A program made the position numbers and the translations under genes. Below, piece by piece: positions 25,494 to 38,255 of a DNA stretch of 64,000 nt (its first letter is position 1; each line of letters begins with the position of its first letter). The DNA comes from Filosporella fistucella (Eukaryota; Ascomycota; Leotiomycetes; Helotiales): NCBI GenBank assembly GCA_030077755.1, contig JAQJZZ010000004.1, forward strand, positions 682,001-746,000, given 5' to 3'. Below the pieces are notes generated by a model. It was given only the letters and a program-made list of their open reading frames with translations, was not told the origin of the DNA and did no database searches.

Positions 25494-27239
25494 ATGCAGA
25501 TTTCGAAGCAAAAACATGCGCCCCCTGGTCATTATTGCCCGAACTGCCATTTGGTTCACGGTTCTATGTATGAACTTGCTGCTAATCGCGCTCAGCAAAT
25601 CAATGACGAGCGAGACGAGATTTCTGATCCTGATACAGGTGCTGAGAACGAGCATACATCAGTAGCACCTGCCAGCATTGCCCAGGCACCAGCCTTGAAC
25701 CACTCTCCTTTTCCTCATATCACAACTGCTTCCTCATCGAGTCTCTCCCAAACATTGAATCCGCATCGAAGTGCGCCTTCCACCTCATTTGATCAAGTAA
25801 ATCATGCCAATGTTCATCATCCCGCACTACCTCGTACTTCAAATTTACCTCAAACCATAGCTCATCAGGCCACCTCATCATCAAAATCACCTCATACAGG
25901 ACGCGCTCATCCCGCCACATCTTCGCTGAGAAGCGTTGGAGGACCTTCAGCGCAAAATACCGGCCAGAGCACATCCACCGCACAGCCGACGGCTTCCACT
26001 TCTCATGCACTCGTCCGAAGTGCAATATCGATCTCCCAAAACACACTGCCAGGAGCGTCTCACCTAAACGTCCCTTTAACCCACCCTCGTACACGGACAC
26101 TGGCTACTGATGAATCTGGACAACTCTCAAATAGAATTGATGCTGTAACAATTTCATACTCCCTGGGCTCCCTCCCGCCACAAGGTAGCCGTGGCTCTGC
26201 TTCAAATGTAACTCGCCAGGACCAACGTGACTCAAGGACTCCGACCGTTGGTAGAGCTCCCTACGTACCTGCTGATTTGAATACCGCGGAACATCCCCGT
26301 CGTAGCACACGAGCCGACTCTCAATCAGTAGGGCATGGAGACTCTTTGCCACGAAATAACCTTGGATCCTCCTCATTAACCATAACCTCCTCAGATCACG
26401 TTAATCCTTCTAAATCTGGGACGCAGTTTCGGACAGGTCCTGGTCGACTACCCGACAGCAGCCACTCTGGCAGTAATAGATCCGGAGGATCTTTAAATTT
26501 TGGAAGAACAGATGAGAGGTCTACCATTACTCGCCCTTCTAGCGGCATTGGGTCGCGAGTAGATGACTTGGAACACCCTCGTTCAAGTTCCCGGGTTCCA
26601 GAAAATCACAAAGGTCAAGGTGTCGATATCTGGTGTCTGCCTCCACGTCAAGACATATTTCCTCTTGTTTCTGAATCTCGAAGACCCCTCCAGCGTCCAA
26701 GACCGACCCAAGTTTCTACATCACACACGCCCCGACCAGAAACTCCGCCCTCCATTTTCTTTAGCCCTCCCTCCCCACCGCACCATAATAGTCAGCCTTC
26801 ATCTAGTAGGCATCGGCCAAACCATTCCCCGTCTAGTTGGAGCCACCCACTATACACCACTTGTCCAGAATGCCGTGTTACAAACGACGAGCCTCTCAGT
26901 GATAATAAATTGCATGAACACACCGATATATTTTGTGCGGTCTGCGGCGAAATATTAGATAAAGACATTTTCCGCTGTTGCACTCGGAAGTCTGAGGATA
27001 GGGGTGTAGGCAATAGCAGGGGTAAAAGTAAGGAAAGGGATGTAGATGATGTAGAAGTTCAAGGAAAGGGCAAGGAGGTAGATCATGGAGAGAAGAAAAA
27101 GTGCGAAGAGAACGGGGTCAGGACTTGGATGGAGTCTATTCCATGGTTCGAGGGTAGAACATGTTGCGATGGCCCGAAAAAACATGATAAGCACAGGAAA
27201 CACGAAAACAGCGACTCAGAGTCTAGTTCTGGAAGATGA
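25494..27239 (+). CDS. Cys/His-rich family member 4 with a very long disordered insert (581 aa)
   Basis: Single exon. The N-terminus reproduces the family entry (HAPPGHYCPNC, C15 and C18). The rest of the core appears only near the C-terminus: C457/C460 (CPEC), HEHTDIFC, C481/C484 (CAVC), then DKDIFRCC near residue 496, and a last CC before a Lys/His/Ser tail. The intervening residues, about 30-450, are Ser, Pro, Thr, His, Gln and Arg rich and look intrinsically disordered, although the frame stays open for over 1.2 kb, arguing that it is translated. A KERDVDDVEVQGKGKE-like charged stretch follows the core. No signal peptide. The insert may be a lineage-specific expansion within an old small zinc-binding fold. 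Function unknown. Confidence 0.72.
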   Translation: MQISKQKHAPPGHYCPNCHLVHGSMYELAANRAQQINDERDEISDPDTGAENEHTSVAPASIAQAPALNHSPFPHITTASSSSLSQTLNPHRSAPSTSFDQVNHANVHHPALPRTSNLPQTIAHQATSSSKSPHTGRAHPATSSLRSVGGPSAQNTGQSTSTAQPTASTSHALVRSAISISQNTLPGASHLNVPLTHPRTRTLATDESGQLSNRIDAVTISYSLGSLPPQGSRGSASNVTRQDQRDSRTPTVGRAPYVPADLNTAEHPRRSTRADSQSVGHGDSLPRNNLGSSSLTITSSDHVNPSKSGTQFRTGPGRLPDSSHSGSNRSGGSLNFGRTDERSTITRPSSGIGSRVDDLEHPRSSSRVPENHKGQGVDIWCLPPRQDIFPLVSESRRPLQRPRPTQVSTSHTPRPETPPSIFFSPPSPPHHNSQPSSSRHRPNHSPSSWSHPLYTTCPECRVTNDEPLSDNKLHEHTDIFCAVCGEILDKDIFRCCTRKSEDRGVGNSRGKSKERDVDDVEVQGKGKEVDHGEKKKCEENGVRTWMESIPWFEGRTCCDGPKKHDKHRKHENSDSESSSGR

Positions 27240-27701
27240 TTAGGGCGCTTTGAGCGGTTGAGGTAGGCCAAGAAGGGAAGGAGCTGTAAGCTGCTTGTCG
27301 ACTACGCGTAGATTTTGCATTTTCTTAGAAATTTAAAAGCGTTGTTTTTCGCTTTCTCAGAAAGTGCCTTCGAACTCACAGTTATGATATTGCTGCGGCG
27401 TCATTTGATGACCAGGCGTACTACTAGATACCGGTCTTATAGTCAAACTAAAGATCACTGATCTCAGACTCGAAAAAACGATCATAAAACCGGATTACTG
27501 CTCTCGAATCCAAGACATGAATAAAATTAACAGGACCTGGAAATGGGAAGCAGAAAATGAAAACTGAATTGGATATCCAGAAGTATATACACATTCCTAA
27601 AAACAAAAGGAAGTAGTCAAGGAATGTCCCAGAGTCTTATCCCGAGAACTCTGATTACCATTACCCAAGCCCCACTACAACGCCAAAATCACTTATATCT
27701 C
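27240..27701. other. Convergent intergenic region
   Basis: Lies between the ends of member 4 (+) and the 27.7 kb gene (-). Nothing recognised. Confidence 0.5.
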
Positions 27702-28675
27702 TTACCAACCCTCCCACCAATCATCATCTCCTAGATCCACTTCCACGGTAAGGAACGGCTCGTAGATAAAATGGTCTACGATCATTGTTTGTCGCTTGTA
27801 GCTAGCTTGTGATACTTGTCTAAGGAGAAGGAGGCGTAGACAGCGCGTGTTGAGGGCGAGTGCAGATATTGCTGAATGCGTTTTATCCATGGCTGTGCGT
27901 ATAGGACGGAGGATGATTTTTCGTATCGCTATTTGATATCGAAAGGTCTAAGAGAGTATTAGCGTCGATGGTACGAGAGCGAGTGACAATTGAGATCCTT
28001 ACCTGAAGTGTGGGGAGACGTTCGTGAGGTAGCCGCGCCAAGGTATCCTTCTCTGAATTTGTCTCCGAGGGTATGCCCAATTGTACCACGAGAATATTTT
28101 TGTCGTGATATAGACGGGAGAGTGATGTGTTTATGCCTGTGGAATTACATGTCAATTATCTCAACAGGCGGAAGCAAAGGTGTCTTACCATAGTGGCGCA
28201 AGTGCGTGATTGTGTCTTCGCGAAAACGTATTCGAGGTCTAGCCTCGAGCAAGAAAAAGAGTAGCAGTGCGAAATAAAAGCAAGAATCACATTCGATTTG
28301 GGCGTCGTGTGTAGTTATATGTTGAAGCTCCTGCAAGAGAGAGCAAATTGTGCGCATCCATATTGACAGATGCGACTGATCGTCATTCAAACATGGATTG
28401 CCAGGTTGTGACTTCTACCAACCAATCTTTCATGGGCACACATATTGCTGACATAAATCACTGACATGATATTGGAAATCAGTCGAGATTGTAACTTGTT
28501 TTCGCGATATGTGAAACTCTTCATATATTGGCTCAACGTCGAGGCGTTTGGATTTGAAAACGAGGGCGGGATAGAGTGGCTGTGTGAGCACTGGAGGGCA
28601 GCTGGGATCGCATCCTTCGAAGGTTTTGATGAATGTCAAACAGTTGAAGTTCGGAAGTAATAGGATGTCACCCAT
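27702..28675 (-). CDS. Unknown protein, four exons (251 aa)
   Basis: Exons in reading order: 28442-28675, 28189-28330, 28003-28136 and 27702-27947. Introns are 111, 52 and 55 nt with GTGTGC, GTAAGA and GTAAGG donors; all junctions keep frame. I do not recognise the family. It has Cys/Pro elements near residue 20 (GCDPSCPP), a hydrophobic stretch around residues 95-108 (CFYFALLLFFLLEARPR) that may be buried or membrane-associated, and an acidic Trp-rich end (DDDWWEGW). The first exon and its GTGTGC donor are the weakest part; the other three are well supported by splice signals. Confidence 0.55.
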
Positions 28676-31600
28676 GTAATAACCACCTGTGACTTACATG
28701 GCATCGAATAAAGTTGTTTACCCGAGCCTCGTATAATCCATCATGCAATCATTAACAACAACAGGACGCACGCTGAGCTGCTGAAAATCAGTCAATGCAT
28801 GTATTTGTATAGCAATCAATGTGAACAATGGTCAGCTCAGTGGTTGCTTGCTGGGAAATATGAAATGGAACATTAGTGGCGAGCATGGACCGGAAAATCC
28901 GAGGCCAAACTTATTGTTTCTTCAAAGCAAAACGAGGAAAGTCTACGCAATCTGTTCAGAACAGCATATGTAACTTGAAATGAGTATGACTGCAACTTCT
29001 GAAATTCGAAAAATAATATTGCAAGAATTCAAGGTTTTCAATGCATCCCCTCTCAGTCATTTTCTTTTTGCTTTCGGGACTTATAAGACTGTGATATTGC
29101 GAGTAAGTAGGCACAAAATGAATGCAAAGGAACCGCAAAAAGAGAAGCTCTGCAGCTTAAACTTCAAAAATTTAACGGATGAGTTGTATTCACATCGCCA
29201 CCTACCCTCAAATTGGATTAGTTGTGCGAATGTGAGTCAGCAGTAGGGCGACGCACACCATGATGGCGGCGTTCATATGGATAGACTGTAAAATCTGAAG
29301 GCCAAGCTCAACCCCTGCGAAAAAAGGTGAGGAAAAAAGAGCATGAACAGAACAAAAGAAAAACACCAGCCTCATACTCGCCTTGCCGCTTGCTAAATTT
29401 CCCAGTTACTTTCTAGAATAGTCTTCGAAGTAAATTGGATGAAACCAGGCAGGTAACGTGAAAGTGGGAGGTTGGGTGCTTTTTTGGGGTTCTTTTCTCT
29501 AGAAATTCTAGCCTCTTAGATCCCCGCTCAAGATTGCCTTCACACCGGCCCACTTGAGCATTTTGTTCCGGTCAAATCTAGTTAAAGCTATATTATCGAA
29601 TTGCAGAATACCGCCGAGGCCGCAATAATTCTAATGCCATGTAGTTGATCTGGCATTCAGGATAAGGAGTGGGAGCGTACTTATCGACAAGAAGCGTTCC
29701 GTTGATCAAGAGCAAAATAATTCTGAATTTGTCCGCTAAAAGACAAATGATGGCTTTTGCCACCTGCCATGCGTCCGTACGTTCTAGACGCGTTCCGCTC
29801 CTGATTCTCTAGACTAGGAAAAACTATGGATAGAACGAAATTGTGCTAGAACGGCACAAACCGAAATGTACGCAACTTTCCACAATTAAAAGTTTGCAGC
29901 CCTCTGCCATGCGACGAATCTTGCGGAGCGACCAATGCAGGGTGTGCAGTCTGACTACACGTATCAATGTAGACATCGCAGACTTCTCAGAGAGATAGCA
30001 GGAGATCTGTCCAGCGCGACAATAGTTCAATATGAGCGCCCAGGCTTGGTATGCTGGAAGACAGAACTCCGTGATAACTTCATTCCTCGTTCAATCGTTG
30101 GCGGCAGCGTTCATCTTGTACTTGGAGATCACATCTCTTGGCACTCCAGATATGATCCACTGTTGAGGCTGAGATGCTCCGGCCATGAAGTCCCCGGCAT
30201 TCCTCATAGACTTCACCTTCCTGCCCAGCCAAATCCAAGCCACGCCCAGAGACTTCTAAGAAAAGCAAAAACAATAAGAAACAGAAGCTCAATCAAGAGA
30301 TAAATCGTCCCGCACCCCTAAAGTCAATCGTAGATAGTATCAAAGCCAAGGGGTGATATATTGCACGAAGTGGAGAGTTGATGTATGCAATTGCAGTGAT
30401 GAGAGAAGATGTAAATTAAAAGACAACGGCAATGAAAAGCCGTGGGGGATAAACGAAGATCGGTTGAGATGACTCCCGAAAATGGACTAGTCGCCCTGGC
30501 AGCTTCCAACCTCGCATACGTGATGATCATCATCCCGCTTCTCCCGCAAAAAGTAAACCTCGCACCATCACGAGAGTCCGTCCTGAACAATCAAAATATC
30601 TTGGAAACTCGAATCTGCTACCTCATACTCCGATTAATGATTCCAAATTCGCGTCTGACTTAATCACCACATTCGTGTCTTATCGCCAAGAAATGTGGCT
30701 TCATTACCAAGAACAACACAGACGTTGCGGTCGTCGCGTTGACCAAGACTCTGTTACATGATTCCTTCACAGAATGACAATAGCGGCTCTAAAGCTGTCA
30801 TTCGAGATAGCTCGTATTATTTTTGGGACTTTCGAAAAGTTGCAGCAATCTTTCGGACCTCGCAGCCTCTTAACCTGCTCAAAACCCCCTTCGCCGTCGC
30901 CTCCGAACACTCTCGTGCAAGTACACGTACATTCCATGTTTCTGGACCTTTTGATTGTCGAGCTCAACATCTTGGCGCCGTCTGATTCTTTCACCACAGT
31001 TCCAAGCTCACATCAAACAGGGAATGATCCACAGGAGCGCGGGGTGCTGGGTATGATGTTGGCAGACCTAAACCCCATTCTCAATCAGCCTGAGCGGAGA
31101 ATATCCGGACGGAAACAGCCCAGCGTTGCTATGTCTACTATTGTTTCACCTGACAATAGCAAATGATCTACTGGGTGCAAACGCCATCTACCATGAATTA
31201 TTCACAATCTGGCTATTGGTCAGATTCAATCCTTATCGTTCCTCAGCATTTATTCAACTTCGGCGGTCTAACAGATGCACACAATGAGCCTTGGCGCTAA
31301 GATTGAGTCCGGACCTATGTCGGACGTCTATGTTGAGTCTCTTTCAGGCTGAGTCTACTACTTGGCGGATTGGGTGTTCTCGAGGATTCTACATTGCTAC
31401 ATCTGCTATCACCAATAGCCCGGAAATCTTGGTTTTGACCGACCAGATCCCACGGGTGTGACTATCCCTGACACCAAGCAATCTACACAAGGGGTATGCT
31501 TTTCACGCTCGACTTCACTTCACCTATCGCTGGTCTTTCACAACGTTGCCAATTTCGAGTTGTCTCGTCCCTCTCATCCGCGACTCAGCTCTTCAGATTT

Positions 31601-33974
31601 TCTCCATGCGGGGAAACGTGTCCAAGAAAAGGGAGAAATGCCAATGAAACGCTGTCTCCACGTTTCGTAACTGCCTCACACTGCCGTTGAGGTGGCATCA
31701 ATACCGTGGATCTGCTCTCGCAAGTTCTGTGACGGCGCCTTCAAAGCAAGGAAAATACAGTCAAGATCTTTAGACTTCGAGGCACCTTGAGTCTCTCGGT
31801 ATACACAATTAAAAACGGTTCCATTGGGCAGGAGAACCCTTCCTGTACAAAAATTTTCACGGTCAAAGTGGCAAGGTTGTAATCAACTTGCAGTTTCAAC
31901 TCGTGGTTGTGATCACAATTACCTTGAAACCCGCGTCGATGACACAGCACTGAGTACTCTGGGTTCGGAATGCGATGAGTGTACCAAGTCATCGATTGCA
32001 GGTCAGGTGCAAAGCGCGGTACCTTCTCATAGCCTGTTGAATCCTCCTTTTTGGTGGGTCTGCTGATGTCGCACACATATAAGATACTTTCTTCACTGAG
32101 AGCTCTGATCAATTTGAGTGGAGGCAAAATGCAAGAAACTCTCATTAATCCATCCGAGAGATGACATGCAGCCTGCTGATGTTGCCTCAATCCACGCATC
32201 TGATATATTTCGTCCTCCAAGACCGGAAAAACGTCAGCCAGAAAATAGAGAACTGCTGCGTCATCAGCGACTTGATTGCCATCTAATAACATCTGCATTT
32301 ATGCTTGGTGGGTCTTGGGCACAAATGGACCCCCACCTGTTTTTAGTGACATTTTGGAGATAATCCACTGTTTGAATGCCCTCTTGTCAGAACCGCATCC
32401 GGGACATGTGCGGGGGAAGCGAGATCTCGGACACAAATGAAGAATTCGAAATCTGGGACAATACCGATCAAACTGTCTGTGACACAGGATATATATATAG
32501 ATAGTGCGATACATGACAAGTTTGTCCTACACAGATGTTGAGCAATTTATCAAAGCGAGGCTCTGTCAGCAAAAACAGGACGCACAGTTCACTAGCTGAG
32601 CACTATCAAAATGAAAACGACGTTGCACGAATGAAATCGCTGCGATTCTCAGAGTTAACGCACGGAAGAATACTGAAGCGTTGTCACATGGAAGGTTCTA
32701 TCCCGAAGACAAAACATACCAGATATCTTATCTGGGGAGAGACAATCCAAAAGGGCACGAAACGAGACGGTCTTGTCGCCTACTTAGCTCAAACAGTGGG
32801 TGTCCTCGGGCATCTCAACCCGCAAATGGACCCTTCGATCGACCCCCACAGCTTGTCTAGGACAAGAGTCTCCATTTGCCTGCCCGACTGGAATTCCACT
32901 TTTTGTCGTGATATACCCACATCAAAAATGCAGTTGGCATCAGAAAATGTTTAATATGACGGAGTGATTCAGCCAAAGTGGGTATTTCGCGGAAGTATGT
33001 GTGGTAAACGCCGAAGGGGGTCATGGAATCAACCTTTGTTCAAAGCCACTTGGCTCTTGGCAACGTGAGAGCCGTCAAGGATGAGTCTTGCAAGTGCAGC
33101 CAGATCCCGGCCCGCAACCACAAAATTTTTGGACGAAAAGATGGCTTTCTGGCTGTTTCGATAAACCTCTGTGCGGTGCTCAGGTAGCCTTATCTGTTTT
33201 ATTTCTGTGAAGAAGTTAGTGTTTGCAGATTCGACTTTTGTGAGTTTACCCGTGGGATGATCGCCGACTGGAGGGCGATCATTGAGCCTCCTCAGCGTTT
33301 TTCTCCTCTGCCTATCATCGCAAAGGCAGTCTGCATTCTGTTATCGTACGCATCTAGCTATGACGACGCAATTAAGCAATGCCACATCCTGAACACAGTG
33401 GATAATCAGTCCCCTGTCAGCCATCTCGATACATATCTCTTGGCAGCGGGCTTCAGCCTCGCTTGGCGAACTTGGCCAACTTGGCCTGCAGCGATCCTCT
33501 TGGCATGGACGACTCGTCTTGTTTGTCTCAAAGATCAAAATTCTTTGAAGACAAGTGTCGAGTCAGCAATTTCAAGTGAAGGTGCACTGTTCAGTTTTGC
33601 GTCAGGATAAGCTCAAAGGGGAGAGATCGTCACGGCACTTGAACGCCAACCTTCACAATCCCGACCCCAATCTACGCTTGGCTGCAATGGCGGCTGTAGG
33701 AAGAAAGTGTACTGGTATCGGTGTGATTATGTTGCAAGTACGTGTCGTGTAACTCAGTGTAATCTACACGATTGATCACTACTTCTGGGCAGCTGCGTTC
33801 GGAGCGTTAACTACCTGCTTCCTTCCGTCTCCGTTGTCCTCCGTGCTGGCACCTAACTGTTTCCATATATTCAACCTAAACCTAAGCGATTGACTCGCCT
33901 TTCTCCCTGATATCGTCAGGTCACGACTTCACTTCAAAAAGTATTCTCAATATACGTTCGAGTCCATACTCACA
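28676..33974. other. Gene-poor block, possible gene relics
   Basis: Over 5 kb without a convincing intact gene. Open frames such as 29935-30303 (+), 30774-31166 (+), 32535-32954 (+) and 33257-33610 (+) are moderate in length but show no family motif. Around 30015-30150 (+), one frame reads like a membrane helix (SFLVQSLAAAFILYLE) and ends in two stops, suggesting decayed coding DNA. Confidence 0.45.
31741..32298 (-). CDS. Doubtful 185-codon open frame
   Basis: Longest frame in the gene-poor block. The encoded sequence has ordinary globular composition with Cys and Trp, for example DLQSMTWYTHRIPNPEYSV, and is directly preceded in the same strand by another open frame containing CPGCG. Its first codon follows a stop and no good splice signal joins the two. 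It may be a fragment of a decayed gene. No family recognised. Confidence 0.25.
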   Translation of the reverse strand: MQMLLDGNQVADDAAVLYFLADVFPVLEDEIYQMRGLRQHQQAACHLSDGLMRVSCILPPLKLIRALSEESILYVCDISRPTKKEDSTGYEKVPRFAPDLQSMTWYTHRIPNPEYSVLCHRRGFQGNCDHNHELKLQVDYNLATLTVKIFVQEGFSCPMEPFLIVYTERLKVPRSLKILTVFSLL

Positions 33975-34873
33975 ATGACGGGCAAGTTCTCTCAGATCGA
34001 TTCACGAAAGTGCACTCACTATGCACGCTTCTTCCAAAATCTTACTCTCGTGGAAGCCAATTCTATATTCTGGGTACTCTTCATCATTGTAAGCTGAAAT
34101 TGTTTCCTCGGTTTTTGACGACGAACTATTTGCTCGGTCTTATAGAAGCTTCAAAGGCTAACTAGTGACAGGTTCTCATTTTGATGTGCTACTCTTCATT
34201 ACAACATCACAAGTCAGTTCCCTCCTCTCAAAGCCCGCACAGAATTATATATAACGGACAACCGAATATTAAACTTACGAACAGATCCATCACACTCAAC
34301 GATCTTGAAAAGGGCATTCCTCCTGGTGACAGGCTCAACAAGCGTCGACTGAAGACTCGTCGTATTCGGCTTCGCATGCTCTCTGCTGTCTCCCTATGCC
34401 TCGTTCTCTCAGGAACATGCGCCGTCCTGGAATGTTTCGCCGCCTTCAACATCGAGTACTGCGATGGTGAAGATTTGATGCAACTCTACTGGGGCTTCTG
34501 GTCGGTCCTCCAAGTCGGAAGCAATATTGCTATTCTTGGTGTCATGGTTCAATTCTGGATCGTACTCGGAGATGTCGAAACACCCTCTTGGGCTGTTGCA
34601 TTGGGAACTCCAGTGCTGGTATTCGCTGCGCTCGGGTTTGTGTTCAGGGCCATTACGAAGAAAGCCTTGGATCGCTGTAGGGGAAAACGTGATGGGAATG
34701 GGTCCGAGTCTGATTCTGATTCTGACGACGAGGAAGCTCAGAGAGGCAGAGCAGAAAACGAGGAAGGAGGCGAGAAGACTATGGGAAGATGGATGAGTCA
34801 AGCGCATGTCCTTCTGCTCTCGTCTCCTAAGGTATCAATAACTAACATTAACAAGACCTACGCTGGCTCCTGA
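33975..34873 (+). CDS. Four-helix membrane protein, unknown function (247 aa)
   Basis: Exons 33975-34088, 34172-34212 and 34285-34873; introns 83 and 72 nt, the first with a clear CTAAC branch. Four hydrophobic segments: around residues 31-50 (SIFWVLFIIVLILMCY, spanning the first junction), MLSAVSLCLVLSGTCAVLE, LQVGSNIAILGVMVQFWIVL and WAVALGTPVLVFAALGF. A Ser/Asp/Glu-rich tail follows (DSDSDDEEAQ). Topology suggests both ends in the cytosol. The C-terminus is uncertain: a Ser/Gly-rich frame continues to about 35073 in another phase, preceded by an ACTAAC branch and AACAAG acceptor near 34841-34855, but I found no donor in the right phase. Convergent with the gene at 35.2 kb. Confidence 0.65.
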
Positions 34874-35222
34874 ATCCGAATATCCTTCACGACCCGACAC
34901 TGGTGGCAGCGAGGGCTCCTCAAACAGAACTGAAAGTAGGAGCAATGCAGGCTCTGGCTCTAACTCTGGCCGGCCGAGAGGCGGACATCATCAATCGACG
35001 TTCTGGTCACGAGATCTGCACTACGTCCTCAACTCGATCGTCTCCGATCATCCTCGCGAGCATGGCAGACACTGATGTTGCCGCGTGTGATTTGGCGTTA
35101 TAGAAAGCGGGGTATAGAACTAGAGATATGACCTCCACGAATTCAATGATTTATGACCCAACTTATACCCCACTGTTGGACACTTACCTACCTATATATC
35201 CATCCTCCACCTTGCGCCTACA
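34874..35222. other. Convergent intergenic / possible extra exon
   Basis: May hold an alternative last exon (34856 to about 35073) of the membrane-protein gene, Ser/Gly/Asn-rich with a TFWSRDLHYVLNS segment near its end. Otherwise 3' flanks. Confidence 0.4.
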
Positions 35223-36234
35223 CTACAAAACCACATTCCTCACCGCCGTCTCCATCCAAAGCTTCGTATAGAGTCTATGCAGAAACTCAATATGATCTGG
35301 CATAGGTTTCCCATCCGCTTTTCCCAGCCCCTTATAGAACACACTCTTCAGCCTGAATTCCGCTACACCCTCATCTCTATTCACATTCACACCCATCTCA
35401 AACAAACCATCAGAATCCCGTACTCCCGTCTTGAGAGGCGAGTCACCGCATCGTACTACAATTGCGGAAGGGCTTTTGGACACAACTTCAAAGTGGTCTG
35501 TGATCTGTGTTCCGACGTCATACGTGGATGTTGCGAGGTCGGAGGGAGACCAAAGTTGGTGTGCTGTAGTTGTGTCGTTTTTGTATTTCTTTTCGAGAAA
35601 TCGTCGTTGATATGCGTAGCCTAATTTGTGTCAGCTCTTTCCTATTCAAATTTGCCTATTTATCTCTAATTCATGCCATCCTATCATACTACTTCTATAT
35701 ATTACGAATATTACATCTCTTGAAATTGTTGAAGTGTCCCATGCTGCGCATACATAGGAAAGTGAAATAACATACCCAACCCACTCCATACACCAGCACA
35801 AAACGCCTCCACCAATTTGCCCTCTCCCTCCTTCTCCAACAATTGCGGTTTTATCTTCGATAATGGTACTTTTCGTATACATAAATCTTGGGTAGCGGGA
35901 TTACGATTGGGGTTGTTGGCTAAGTAGGCGGGGGAGGAGAATATGGCGTCGGTGGGGGAGATTGGGACGAATTTGGAGGAGCGCGTCCAGACTAGGGTTT
36001 GTTAGTTGATTTTTCCTCACAACGTGTTCTTTTAAAAAGGGTGGATTGGATTGGATTGGAATGCATCGAGCAGAGCTTCACTGCAGAAGAACATGAAGCT
36101 ATCGTGTAACAATGTCTTCCGAACCATAGCTTTGCGACAGGGAAAGGTAGGAATTAAAGCTTACAAGCAAAAGCTCCCGCTGAGCCAGCACCTCCTAAAA
36201 CCGCTGTATTTACAAGTGTACGTATGATACCCAT
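35223..36234 (-). CDS. Conserved fungal protein of unknown function (227 aa)
   Basis: Exons in reading order: 36165-36234, 35776-35991 and 35223-35620. Introns 173 and 155 nt with GTAAGC and GTATGT donors; frame is kept throughout. The first 23 residues (MGIIRTLVNTAVLGGAGSAG) form a short hydrophobic N-terminal anchor or import signal. The body has recognisable conserved-looking blocks: SPTDAIF, NPATQDLCIRKVPL, VEAFCAGVWSGLGYAYQRR, STYDVGTQITDHFEVV, VRCGDSPL, LYTKLWMETAVRNV. I recall the same blocks in uncharacterised ascomycete proteins but know no name or function. The N-terminal helix suggests a membrane-associated, perhaps mitochondrial, location (inference). The minus-strand frame upstream at 36361-36636 is not included. 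Confidence 0.75.
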
Positions 36235-37580
36235 TGTTCAATGTGTGTATATATGTGGAAAAGGAGGTGGGATTGAGCAATTGAGGTTGAGCGACGTTTA
36301 CCGGGTATTGTGACGGCAATTGATGTCTCTCGAGGCTGAAGTGCTAAAGGTGGGATTGAGCTAGGCACGTGAAGGTGGGTCGGCGTTTGACGGGGTGTGA
36401 GGGATTGGTTGGCGGAAATCATGGCCCAAGGCTGAGATGGGGATGTTATCTCCGATGTCCGGTGTTTTCTCCGGACGAACATTAGCTGGGAAATGTGGTA
36501 GATTTTGAGGGTGTAATATTACCTTATTGAGATGTACAGTTTCTAGTACTTGTTCTTTGTTTTTCGGCCCTGAGAAATCCGAGCTGGTCAAAACGGTACC
36601 ATTTTCTCCTGTCACCATAAATTTTGGTCCCACCACTTTCTGTTCTCAGCATTCAAGATTGCGAAAAAGTGGGAAACTATCATCTTAATAGTTCTATACA
36701 TGTTCATATATCTTTAATTGTGATGTAAGACCAAAAATTCCTCTCTGATACTGCATCGTCCAGGGCTGTTGGCAACTGCATTACAGCGAAATAGTATTGC
36801 CCTTCTCGAATGCCTTGTGCTTCACTTACTAAATTTGGTCGGAAAGGCTGCAAGTTATGCGTCTAGCTAGAGTAATTCCCTAGAGTATTCTGGGCAAGAC
36901 AGATAAGAAAGCCCCTCAGTTCATAGTCCCTTCGGGCTCTTGCTGCTTATATTATTCTCTTTCTCGCTTATTAGGGGGTCGATAGTAGGAGGACCAAGAC
37001 ACTTCCCGAATATTTTGCATTTTCTGGATACCAAAACCAAGCATAAGAGAATTTTCAAACTCTGAGTGGTGGTGTCACAAATCTTATCAGCATTTGAAAC
37101 CCAATTTTGAAGAAAAAATCCCGATTTGCTTCCCCCACAAACACAGGTCATGTGACACATCACTACATCATCAATTTTGAGATATCAAAATCTAGCTCAC
37201 TTGGACCAAAATCGCTTTGAGCCATTTATATATTTTCAGTCAAATTCACGTGAATCCCAAATGTTGTGGAGATATCACCATGTATAGGTATCACGTTTTA
37301 GTACGCTTTTGGGACACACGATGTGCGAACAAAACTCCCTAGGAGAGCCTCATCAAGTCCCCGAATAAGATAAGTAGACTTGACGTTGATGAAATTGCAC
37401 TAGTGGTGTGCTAAACTGTTACTCCCGTGGTGGGATGAAAAAAATTTTTTTGTTCGTCTCAAGTCCATGTGTCTGCCCGCTAATCTAGCCTCAATCTTTG
37501 GTCTTGGGAATGCTTTCTGACATATAGAGAAGAGCAATGATATCGAAGTACCAACCAAGAAGTGAATTCCCTCTCGAAGA
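36235..37580. other. Intergenic, no supported gene
   Basis: A 91-codon minus-strand frame (36361-36636) contains a GTAATA donor-like site and ordinary composition but no motif; it might be a leader exon. The rest is AT-rich. Confidence 0.45.
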
Positions 37581-38255
37581 TTAGAGGAAGCTGGGGAGCT
37601 GGCGGAACTTGATGGCAGAAAGCTTCGCCCCCCAAATACGCCTAGCATTTACCACTTCTTGAAGACAGATAAGTACTTTTGCGGCACAGCTTTTCCCTAT
37701 GACAGTACCTCCTTGGTATTCTTTGTATCGATTATTGTAGAATCTGGCTTTGCTCGGTGAATCGATCCGGATAACCTTGAAAGCGACATACTTCAGCATA
37801 GGGAAACGTTGAAATTTCCAAATCTCTGCCCAAAGCCAGTCGCACCTATAATCGCCGTCCGGCAGCATGTAAACTGGTCCCAACTCATTGATGACGAGAT
37901 TTTGTAGTCGAGCAAACTTTCCAATCCCAGTCGACCATAAATGTTGAAAACCTTCGAAAGTATCGATACCCATGACTGCGATATCAGAAGCAGTGAACTC
38001 ATCACTGCCTTCGTATCGGCCGGTATCAACGTTCATCCTCATGGTTTCGGCCCTGGATTCCCTGCATACGTTTACAGTTGCGAGGCTTTTCTGCAGAGTG
38101 CCTTTTGACTGAACATAATAACTGTCAGATTCGTTGAAAGCACGTGATGAGACTTCAAAGACTCGAGTGGATTCAGGCATGGCATAGCCCCAAATCTTGC
38201 GACGCAGTTCTAATGGGAGGGCCACAAAGTAACATTTGTTGGTAGAACCAGACAT
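37581..38255 (-). CDS. 2EXR-domain protein (224 aa)
   Basis: Single exon. The N-terminus shows the signature of the fungus-specific 2EXR family: F-x-x-LPLELRRKIWGYAMP near residues 10-28 and NVCRESRAETMR near residue 62. The rest, rich in Trp and aromatic residues (WLWAEIWKFQRFPMLKYVAFK), follows the usual 2EXR layout of a variable C-terminal half. Length is at the short end for the family. Biochemical function of 2EXR proteins is not established; they occur in large, fast-changing families in Leotiomycetes and Sordariomycetes. A broken relative lies 2.4 kb upstream on the same strand. Confidence 0.85.
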   Translation of the reverse strand: MSGSTNKCYFVALPLELRRKIWGYAMPESTRVFEVSSRAFNESDSYYVQSKGTLQKSLATVNVCRESRAETMRMNVDTGRYEGSDEFTASDIAVMGIDTFEGFQHLWSTGIGKFARLQNLVINELGPVYMLPDGDYRCDWLWAEIWKFQRFPMLKYVAFKVIRIDSPSKARFYNNRYKEYQGGTVIGKSCAAKVLICLQEVVNARRIWGAKLSAIKFRQLPSFL